From: Neomelitea salexigens DSM 19753 | Lineage (GTDB): Bacteria > Pseudomonadota > Gammaproteobacteria > Pseudomonadales > Spongiibacteraceae | Direction: 5' to 3' | DNA length: 64,000 bases | Assembly: GCF_000422345.1 (NCBI RefSeq) | Contig: NZ_AULP01000004.1 | Coordinates: 1 to 64,000, forward strand | Part shown: in pieces, positions 57,704 to 64,000 of the stretch | Layout: every line of letters begins with the position of its first letter | How positions within the stretch are numbered: the stretch's first letter is position 1 | Program-made: the position numbers and the translations under genes | The notes under the pieces: generated by a model | Seen by the model: only the letters and a program-made list of their open reading frames with translations | Database searches by the model: none | What the model was told of the DNA's origin: nothing

Positions 57704-57808
57704 CTAGTCGTCTTTACGCTGCGGACCAATATTTCGATCCGTCCAGACGTTTAGCCCCGTTAAAAAAAGCGCCGTTATATTGACGGCATTGGCCTTCAAG
57801 GTCAACAT
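57704..57808 (-). CDS. Possible 34-residue hydrophobic peptide upstream of etfB
   Basis: The frame MLTLKANAVNITALFLTGL followed by a polar tail NVWTDRNIG ends with TAG at 57704. It has a short hydrophobic segment and a charged tail and lies 36 bases upstream of etfB on the same strand. There is no convincing ribosome-binding site, so it is weak evidence of a real peptide. It could instead be part of the etfBA leader. Confidence 0.25.
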   Translation of the reverse strand: MLTLKANAVNITALFLTGLNVWTDRNIGPQRKDD

Positions 57809-57972
57809 GAGCACGCTATTCAGCAGCTGAATAACAGGCATAGCGCAGTTCTATTTAGCTGAATATCGCCGAAAATACGATCTACGCGGTCATTCCTGCC
57901 ATATAAAAAAGAACAACCCCGCGTAATATTAAAGCTAAGTTTAGAAGCTAAGCGGTGCTTATGTGGCGTTTT

Positions 57973-57988
57973 TAAGTGCTGACACTTA
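57973..57988. repeat. Inverted repeat in the etf divergent region (operator candidate)
   Basis: Perfect arms TAAGTG and CACTTA surround CTGA, about 80 bases upstream of the ETF-QO start. The size and symmetry fit an operator. The factor is unknown. Confidence 0.45.
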
Positions 57989-58068
57989 TACTTGCGCCTT
58001 CGAAAATGGTGTCAAAACGCCCAGCCAATAAGGGCTACACCTGTGCTTAATCTTAGAGGAGAGAGTCT

Positions 58069-59724
58069 GTGGAACGCGAATCAATGGAATTTGACGTCCT
58101 GATCGTCGGTGCTGGGCCTGCAGGTTTGGCAGCAGCTTGCAAAATTCGTCAGTTAAGTGAAACCAGCGGAAAAGACATCAGCGTTTGTGTTGTAGAAAAA
58201 GGTTCTGAGGTCGGCGCCCACATTCTATCTGGCGCAGTATTTGAACCCACCGCGCTGAACGAGCTATTCCCGGACTGGAAAGAAAAAGGCGCGCCGCTGC
58301 ACACGCCAGTGACTGGCGATGACATCTACTTTATGACCAGTGGCGAAAAAGCCATCAAAGTCCCCGACTTCGCCGTGCCCAAAACGATGCACAACGAAGG
58401 TAACTACATAATTAGCCTGGGCAACCTGTGCCGTTGGCTGGCCGAGCAGGCCGAAGGCATGGGTGCAGAAATCTACCCCGGCTTTGCCGCTGCTGACGTT
58501 CTGTACAACGATGACGGTAGCGTAAAAGGTATCGTCACTGGCGATATGGGTATTGCCGAAGACGGCAGTCAAAAAGACAGCTACATGCCTGGCATGGAGC
58601 TGCATGCTAAATACACCCTGTTTGCTGAAGGCTGTCGCGGTCACCTCGGCAAGCGTTTGATGGAAAAATTCGACCTGAATGCAGGCAAAGAACCCCAGCA
58701 TTACGGCATCGGTATTAAAGAGCTGTGGAAGATCGACCCCGCCAAGCACGAGCAAGGTAAGGTCGTCCATACTGCGGGTTGGCCACTTTCTGAAAACGGC
58801 GCCCTCGGTGGCTCCTTCCTCTACCACTTGGAAGACAACCAAGTCGCAATCGGCCTGATTACCGACCTCTGCTACGATAACCCGTGGCTGTCTCCCTTCG
58901 AGGAATTCCAACGCTATAAGCAACACCCCGTCGTTAAGCAGTACCTGGATGGCGGTGAGCGCGTATCCTACGGTGCTCGGGCTATCGCAAAAGGCGGCCT
59001 GCAATCTCTACCAAAGATGACCTTCCCCGGCGGTCTGTTGATTGGCTGTGACGCGGGCACGCTGAACTTTGCCAAGATCAAAGGTAGCCACACCGCGATG
59101 AAGTCCGGTTTGCTGGCTGCGGAAGTTGTTCATAAGGCGCTGACTGAAGACGATAAATCCGGTGAAGAACTCACCGAATACACCACTGCCTTTGAAGGCT
59201 CTTGGCTGTATAAAGAGCTGTACGCTCAGCGCAACTTTGGCCCGGCACAGCACAAGTTCGGTAATTTCTTCGGCTCGGCCTATGCCTTTATCGATCAGAA
59301 TATCTTTGGCGGCAACCTGCCCTGGACGTTGAGCGATACCAAGCCTGATTACGCGCAAATGAAGCCTGCGGACAGCTGCAAAAAGATTGAGTACCCCAAG
59401 CCTGATAACAAGCTGAGCTTTGACCGCTTGTCGTCAGTGTTCCTCTCAAACACTAACCATGAAGAAGATCAGCCCTGCCACCTGACATTGAAGGACGCAG
59501 AGCTGCCCATTCGTGACAACTTGCCCAAATACGCCGAGCCCGCTCAGCGTTACTGCCCGGCAGGTGTGTATGAGGTGGTCGAAGACGAAGGCGGCCAAGC
59601 GCGCTTCCAAATCAACGGTCAAAACTGCGTACACTGCAAAACCTGTGACATTAAGGACCCCGCCCAGAATATTGTGTGGGTGACTCCTGAAGGTTTGGGC
59701 GGACCGAACTATCCCAACATGTAG
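58069..59724 (+). CDS. Electron-transferring-flavoprotein:quinone oxidoreductase
   Basis: The 551-residue protein has an FAD motif IVGAGPAGLAAACKI near the N-terminus, a quinone/FAD domain with GCDAGTLNFAKIKGSHTAM, and a C-terminal 4Fe-4S domain with CPAGVYEV and NCVHCKTCDIKDP. It passes electrons from EtfAB to the quinone pool at the inner membrane. The GTG start at 58069 has an AGAGGAGAG site upstream. A downstream ATG at 58084 is possible. It is divergent from etfBA. Confidence 0.96.
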   Translation: MERESMEFDVLIVGAGPAGLAAACKIRQLSETSGKDISVCVVEKGSEVGAHILSGAVFEPTALNELFPDWKEKGAPLHTPVTGDDIYFMTSGEKAIKVPDFAVPKTMHNEGNYIISLGNLCRWLAEQAEGMGAEIYPGFAAADVLYNDDGSVKGIVTGDMGIAEDGSQKDSYMPGMELHAKYTLFAEGCRGHLGKRLMEKFDLNAGKEPQHYGIGIKELWKIDPAKHEQGKVVHTAGWPLSENGALGGSFLYHLEDNQVAIGLITDLCYDNPWLSPFEEFQRYKQHPVVKQYLDGGERVSYGARAIAKGGLQSLPKMTFPGGLLIGCDAGTLNFAKIKGSHTAMKSGLLAAEVVHKALTEDDKSGEELTEYTTAFEGSWLYKELYAQRNFGPAQHKFGNFFGSAYAFIDQNIFGGNLPWTLSDTKPDYAQMKPADSCKKIEYPKPDNKLSFDRLSSVFLSNTNHEEDQPCHLTLKDAELPIRDNLPKYAEPAQRYCPAGVYEVVEDEGGQARFQINGQNCVHCKTCDIKDPAQNIVWVTPEGLGGPNYPNM

Positions 59725-59739
59725 CTGAGACGCTTCAAC

Positions 59740-59769
59740 AAAAAAGGCAGCCTTCTGGCTGCCTTTTTT
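59740..59769 (+). terminator. Intrinsic terminator of the ETF-QO gene
   Basis: Arms AAAAAAGGCAGCC (59740-59752) and GGCTGCCTTTTTT (59757-59769) around TTCT make a symmetrical unit 15 bases after the stop. It could also end the converging DUF1285 transcript. Confidence 0.9.
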
Positions 59770-59802
59770 GGTTTTAAACGCCCCAAAACCCCTGGGGGTT
59801 AC

Positions 59803-60345
59803 TTACACACGCCCTAGCTCAAATTGCTCACCAGCGCTGCGAACAATGAGTCGATCACCATGTTGCTCAGCCAGGTCCACCAAGCGGTAAAAACACGCGC
59901 GATTCACTCTTGCTGACAAGCCGTGCTCGAGGGAAACCGCCGGCCTAGGCTCCCCGGACTCAGGTGACTCGGTGACACTGAGCCGATACTGAGGACCGAG
60001 TTCATGCCATGTATCGACGTTAGTTTTAACGGCAATTCTACGCCCTTCCGACGTCGATTCGCCTACTTCCATATCGACAATCAGCAGTGGGAGATCTTCA
60101 ACCTGTAAGCGCCATTTCTCGACCGGGGTGACTAAATAATAGTGGCCATCCGCTTCGCACCGCAAAATCGATGCAAATAGCTTAACCAACTCATGGCGCT
60201 TGATTTCGCCACCTTCGTGAATCCAACGCCCGTCAGCCAAAATCTGAATGTCGATTTCGCCACTCAGCGCCGGCTGCCACTTTTCAATCGGTGGCCTGCC
60301 GGCTTGGTCTTTCAATAAGCGTTCAATGGTTTCTAGGCTACTCAT
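59803..60345 (-). CDS. DUF1285 protein
   Basis: I prefer ATG 60345 (MSSLETIERLLKDQ) to the longer frame from 60408. The protein of about 180 residues contains GRPPIEKWQPALSGEIDIQI, DGRWIHEGGEIKRHEL and the terminal GEQFELGRV, which mark the DUF1285 family. Its function is unknown. It lies 34 bases after serA and runs to the convergent terminator near 59769. Confidence 0.88.
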   Translation of the reverse strand: MSSLETIERLLKDQAGRPPIEKWQPALSGEIDIQILADGRWIHEGGEIKRHELVKLFASILRCEADGHYYLVTPVEKWRLQVEDLPLLIVDMEVGESTSEGRRIAVKTNVDTWHELGPQYRLSVTESPESGEPRPAVSLEHGLSARVNRACFYRLVDLAEQHGDRLIVRSAGEQFELGRV

Positions 60346-60379
60346 GGGGCTCTCCCTAGGGTCGCCAAGTGAGCTGCAC

Positions 60380-61555
60380 TCAGCGAATGACTCGCACGTT
60401 AACCACACCGTCTAGGTCAGCAATTTTTGCAAGCAATGCGTCGTCGACATTGCCGTTTAAGTCGATAAGGTTATAGGCAATTTCATCGCGGCTTTTGTTA
60501 AGCATATCAACGATATTCACGTTTGCATCGGATAACAATGCCAGAATGCTGCCCAGAATTTTCGGCACATTGCGATTCGCCACCGCCAGGCGCACATCGC
60601 CACTGCGTTCAAGCTGAAGATTCGGAAAGTTTACCGAGTTCTTGATGTTTCCGTTACGCAGGAAATCATCTAACTGATCAGCCGCCATGATCGCGCAATT
60701 TTCTTCGGCCTCATCGGTACTGGCACCGATATGCGGCATCAATACCACGTCCTCATCACGCGCAATCAATTCCGGCGTTGGGAAGTCCGTGATAAAGCGA
60801 CGTAGCTGCCCGGCATCCAGGGCATCGATCACCGCGGCAACATCGACAATCTCTTCACGCGCAAAATTCAACAAGCACGTGCCCGGGCGACAATTACTCA
60901 GAAGCTCGGCATTCACCAGCCCTCGCGTTGCATCGAGTACCGGTAGATGGAGGGTGATGTAATCGGCACGCGCAAACAAACTGCCCAGGTTCTCCATTTT
61001 TTTCACCGCGCTTGGCAACCGCCATGCTGCATCGACTGATAGCGCGGGATCATAACCAATGACCTTCATGCCTAGGTCGAGCGCGGCTCTTGCTATCATC
61101 GAGCCAATAGCCCCCAAGCCAACAATACCCAGGGTGCGGCCCGCCAGTTCATTTCCCTTAAAGCGCTTCTTTTCCTTTTCTAATAATTTGGCAAGAGCGG
61201 CGCCATCTTTCATGTCCCCCAGCGTATTCACATAGGAAATTCCCTCTAGAATACCGCGCGAACCCAATGTCAAGCCTGCTATTACCAGCTCTTTTACCGC
61301 GTTGGCATTAGCACCGGGGCTATTAAATACCGGGATACCCCGGTCTGTGCACTCAGCGACGGGCACGTTGTTAGTACCAGCCCCTGCGCGAGCGATGGCT
61401 TTGACCGATTGCGGAATATCCGCGCTCTGCAATTTGTGGCTACGCAGCAAAATGGCATCGGGCGAGCTAAATTCACTGGCGATCTCATATTGGTCGCGAG
61501 GCAGGCGCTCAAGCCCTTTCACAGAGATTTGGTTCAGGGTAAGAATTTTGTACAC
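60380..61555 (-). CDS. serA: D-3-phosphoglycerate dehydrogenase (SerA)
   Basis: A GTG at 61555 has an AGGAGG site four bases upstream. The longest frame from 61648 has no such site. The 391-residue enzyme has an NAD domain (GIVGLGAIGSMIARAAL), catalytic residues in REEIVD and MPHIGAST, and a C-terminal ACT domain (VNIVDMLNKSRDEIAYN). It oxidises 3-phosphoglycerate in serine synthesis and is likely controlled by serine through the ACT domain. It lies 37 bases after the phosphopantetheinyl transferase gene. Confidence 0.94.
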   Translation of the reverse strand: MYKILTLNQISVKGLERLPRDQYEIASEFSSPDAILLRSHKLQSADIPQSVKAIARAGAGTNNVPVAECTDRGIPVFNSPGANANAVKELVIAGLTLGSRGILEGISYVNTLGDMKDGAALAKLLEKEKKRFKGNELAGRTLGIVGLGAIGSMIARAALDLGMKVIGYDPALSVDAAWRLPSAVKKMENLGSLFARADYITLHLPVLDATRGLVNAELLSNCRPGTCLLNFAREEIVDVAAVIDALDAGQLRRFITDFPTPELIARDEDVVLMPHIGASTDEAEENCAIMAADQLDDFLRNGNIKNSVNFPNLQLERSGDVRLAVANRNVPKILGSILALLSDANVNIVDMLNKSRDEIAYNLIDLNGNVDDALLAKIADLDGVVNVRVIR

Positions 61556-61592
61556 ACTTCCTCCTTGGCAGGGACTGCAGCAGAAACCAAAC

Positions 61593-62363
61593 CTATGATT
61601 TCGTCGCAGGTAGTAATTCAGCGAGTTGACCGAGCTCGGATATATCAACGAGAGGTAAACAATGGAACGCCTTGATTTCCGCTATCTTGCCGGCCACAGC
61701 GATGGCAGCCGTAAAATCTTCATCTTGAGCAAGTAAACGCAATTCCCAACGCTCGGCATCATCGGCATCAAAGCGACTTACTTCCAAACCGTCGAGTAGT
61801 ACCGAAAAATCGTGCAGCGGAATCGACAAGCCTTTGCCACGCGCTTTCAAATACGCCTCTTTTAATGTCCAGGAGCGAAAGAAAACACTTAGCCGCCCTT
61901 CTTCCTCAACGTCGCGCAATGCAGCCATTTCCGCGGGGGAAAGGTAATCATCAGCAGCGTCTAACATTCCTTGGCTATCGGTTTGGAACTCGACGTCCAC
62001 ACCAATATCGCAGCCACTGGTCACTGCACAAAGCGTTAAGCCGTGGGTATGAGCGGCATTAAAGCTTACGCTACCGCTATGCGCTGGCAGAAAAGGCTTA
62101 CCGAAGTCATTACTGTCGAATGTTAGCTGCTCCGGCTCCTGCCCCGTGTACTGCGCCAGTACTGTGCGTAAGAAAGCTCTACTAGCTACGTATTCTTCTG
62201 CTTGTCCGGCATGCTGACGCTGCTCGTATTCCTGCTTCTCTTCGTCAGAGAGCATATTCAAATAGCGGTCCATATTCGCTAATAGTCGAGGGTCATCAGT
62301 CGCACAACACCAAACATCCACCTGACCCACCGACAGGCGCCGTTGTTCGCTCGCCTTATTCAT
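61593..62363 (-). CDS. Phosphopantetheinyl transferase (Sfp type)
   Basis: The 256-residue protein is of the Sfp/AcpT class, with the motifs CDIGVDVEF and WTLKEAYLKARGKGL, and a W(S)xKEA-like core for Mg and CoA binding. It transfers phosphopantetheine to a carrier protein, presumably in a peptide, polyketide or fatty-acid pathway not seen here. It precedes serA by 37 bases on the same strand, which may only reflect operon neighbourhood. Confidence 0.9.
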   Translation of the reverse strand: MNKASEQRRLSVGQVDVWCCATDDPRLLANMDRYLNMLSDEEKQEYEQRQHAGQAEEYVASRAFLRTVLAQYTGQEPEQLTFDSNDFGKPFLPAHSGSVSFNAAHTHGLTLCAVTSGCDIGVDVEFQTDSQGMLDAADDYLSPAEMAALRDVEEEGRLSVFFRSWTLKEAYLKARGKGLSIPLHDFSVLLDGLEVSRFDADDAERWELRLLAQDEDFTAAIAVAGKIAEIKAFHCLPLVDISELGQLAELLPATKS

Positions 62364-62435
62364 TATTCTATCCTTACCAGGGCGTTCGCCCCGGTAGTGT
62401 ATGGGGTACTTCGTCGCTTACTTGATATCAACCTG

Positions 62436-64000
62436 TTAATTGATGGTGATATCTGCGTTATTCCACAAATTGTTAAAATAGTTGGCAAACGCTTGAGATG
62501 ACGCATTTTGGGCAACACTTCGACGCAAGTTCAACAACGCTTCGGCCTCGAGAGCGGTGCGGTGACCGGGCTCGCTCGCAAGAAGTTGAACGACCGTGTA
62601 ATCGCCGTTCTGCTGATGCAGTGTCGCAGCAACGGGGTTGTCTTGCGCCGGCGCCGCCAATTCAAATACGAAACGTCGCAGCGCCGGCTCAACACTGATG
62701 TCACTGCGGCGAATATCCTGCATTGCCTGCCAATCCAGGCCGTGCTGCTTGGCGACCGCCTCTGCACGCTGACCTTCGGCTAATTGTTGCTCTATCTCCT
62801 GGGCATCGGCTTTCGCTCGCTGTGCCGCTTTCTCTGTTTGCAAGCTCACTTCAATTTCTGCTCGCACTTCTTCAAACGGCTGCAGCTGGGGCGCTTGATA
62901 TTGATCGACATGCAGAACCAAGAAGTGATCAGGAGTGAGTTCGAACACATCGCTGTTTAACTCTTGCTCCCTCAATTCGCTATCAAATGCGGCCTGTTTG
63001 ACTCTCTGGTCAGCAAACAAGCCGTCATTATCCTCAGAAGAAAGCCAGTCACTGCGTTTAACTTCCAGCCCCAGCTCGGCGGCCGGCATCGCGAGACTTT
63101 CTGCGTTAAAGACAAGGTCGCGCAGGGATTCAACCGCGGCCAATAACTTTGGACGTGCCTTTTGGCGACGAAGTCTTTCGGTAATTGCTAAGCGCTCCGA
63201 GTCCAAACTGGGCACCTCAGGCTGCTTGACACTGAGCAGTTTAATCAAATGAACACCCGCTTCAGTTTCGACTGGATCGGAGACTTGCCCCGCCTCAAGT
63301 GCTGCCAAGGCATCCTCAAACTCTGCTGGAAAGCTATCGCCTGCGGTGAAGCCCAAGTTCCCACCATTGGACGCTGAGCCCGGGTCCTCGGACAACGACT
63401 TAGCCAACTCGGCAAACGATTCGCCGGACGACAGGCGCTGCTTAACCTCATTGAGCTTAGCTATCGCCTGGTCGCGATTAAGCTCATCATCAATTTCTAA
63501 CAGTATATGGGCTGCTTCACGCTCTGTATTCTGGGTCATCCCCTCGATAAGGCGCTCGTACTCGGCAAGCACCTGCTGCTCTGACACTGGCTCGTAGAAT
63601 TGCTCTTCTTTCAGCTCCAGATATGACACTTTTACCTTTGGCTCACTCTGGAAGCGCGCGCCATTTTCTTCGTAATAGCGTTTGAGCTCTTCATCAGTCA
63701 GCGTGATTGCCTTGCGATATTTTTCGAGCGGCACTGTTACCGTTTGGAAGTCGCGGCTCTCGTGGATATAGGCGATGGCTTCGTCCAACTCTCTTTCAGT
63801 AACGAAAGCCGATGCCGCCACAGATGCCGACAATTGCTGAATTAGTAAGTCAGAGCGCAGTAATTGTTTGAACAACGCGCTGTTATAGCCCTGTAAGCGC
63901 AATACTTGCTGGTAGCGCTCTTGCGAAAAACGACCATCTTCCTGGAACTGAGGCATGGAAGCGATGGTGATATTTAGCTGCTGGTCTGAAATCTCAATGC
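62436..64000 (-). CDS. ppiD: Periplasmic chaperone/peptidyl-prolyl isomerase PpiD (5' part outside the window)
   Basis: The reading frame runs off the right edge, so the N-terminal membrane anchor is not seen. About 521 residues are present: a SurA-like region with MPQFQEDGRFSQERY, a parvulin domain (HILLEIDDELNRDQ, NGGNLGFTAGDSFPAEFEDAL, GVHLIKLL), then a long C-terminal chaperone region ending NNLWNNADITIN. PpiD helps fold outer-membrane proteins at the inner membrane surface. It is followed by the phosphopantetheinyl transferase gene 72 bases on. Confidence 0.92.
   Translation of the reverse strand, partial: IEISDQQLNITIASMPQFQEDGRFSQERYQQVLRLQGYNSALFKQLLRSDLLIQQLSASVAASAFVTERELDEAIAYIHESRDFQTVTVPLEKYRKAITLTDEELKRYYEENGARFQSEPKVKVSYLELKEEQFYEPVSEQQVLAEYERLIEGMTQNTEREAAHILLEIDDELNRDQAIAKLNEVKQRLSSGESFAELAKSLSEDPGSASNGGNLGFTAGDSFPAEFEDALAALEAGQVSDPVETEAGVHLIKLLSVKQPEVPSLDSERLAITERLRRQKARPKLLAAVESLRDLVFNAESLAMPAAELGLEVKRSDWLSSEDNDGLFADQRVKQAAFDSELREQELNSDVFELTPDHFLVLHVDQYQAPQLQPFEEVRAEIEVSLQTEKAAQRAKADAQEIEQQLAEGQRAEAVAKQHGLDWQAMQDIRRSDISVEPALRRFVFELAAPAQDNPVAATLHQQNGDYTVVQLLASEPGHRTALEAEALLNLRRSVAQNASSQAFANYFNNLWNNADITIN

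Larger units (their letters stand above)
57668..58068. promoter_or_regulatory. 401-base divergent intergenic region between etfB and the ETF-QO gene
   Basis: This stretch must hold promoters in both directions. Visible elements are a possible 34-codon minus-strand reading frame (57704-57808), a direct repeat AAGCTAAG at 57932-57939 and 57945-57952, and an inverted repeat at 57973-57988. No clear -35/-10 pair stands out. I see no tRNA or riboswitch. Confidence 0.5.

Overview
The window reads as chromosome of a Gammaproteobacterium of the Pseudomonas/Cellvibrio-like branch. This rests on gene content and order recalled from family knowledge: a dnaQ-rnhA-methyltransferase block divergent from gloB-mltD, a FimL-type protein next to dnaQ, a peptide ABC importer after mltD, and nfuA-metH-sulfite reductase-DUF934 together. 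No rRNA, tRNA, CRISPR array, transposase or integrase was seen.

Positions 1-22070 form a heavy-metal resistance block. From the left it holds a Cys/His-rich exported protein followed by czcCBA (Zn/Cd/Co efflux); a cadR-type MerR regulator divergent from a CDF-like cation transporter; czcD, ynfA and a sterol desaturase-type hydroxylase; a leftward copper operon (Cys-rich leader protein, copA, copB, a small Cys protein, a c-type cytochrome, an AraC regulator); a merC/GDCCVxC pair; and a leftward cusCBA Cu/Ag efflux operon headed by another Cys-rich exported protein. Five MerR-type promoters with long (19-20 bp) spacers can be read in this block, but only one MerR-family gene is present. At the right edge a thiolase fragment, truncated at both ends, follows the stop codon of a pseudopilin gene and marks a rearrangement junction.

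Positions 22071-64000 are mostly housekeeping. 22386-29455 (leftward): GspG-like pseudopilin, AcuI/YhdH reductase, SohB protease, a membrane protein, FimL, DnaQ, RNase HI and a methyltransferase. 29550-41489 (rightward): GloB, MltD, a five-gene peptide ABC importer, an AraC regulator, a tyrosine phosphatase, RlmG and a low-molecular-weight phosphatase. 41534-47567: an LLM-type oxidoreductase, RlmD, DAHP synthase, a nuclease-fold protein, a YchJ-type protein, a thioesterase and NfuA. 47730-55839: MetH, a previously uncalled 39-residue membrane protein, siroheme sulfite reductase with its DUF934 partner, a Kef-type antiporter and YceI. 55989-59724: EtfA/EtfB divergent from ETF-quinone oxidoreductase. 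59803-64000 (leftward): DUF1285 protein, SerA, a Sfp-type phosphopantetheinyl transferase and the C-terminal part of PpiD, which runs off the window.

The metal block covers the expected layers of metal handling: inner-membrane export (CDF proteins), trans-envelope efflux (CzcCBA, CusCBA), periplasmic copper oxidation and outer-membrane binding (CopA, CopB), and uptake or binding of thiophilic metal (MerC, GDCCVxC protein). Start codons were moved from the longest frame wherever a Shine-Dalgarno sequence, signal peptide or family length pointed inside it.
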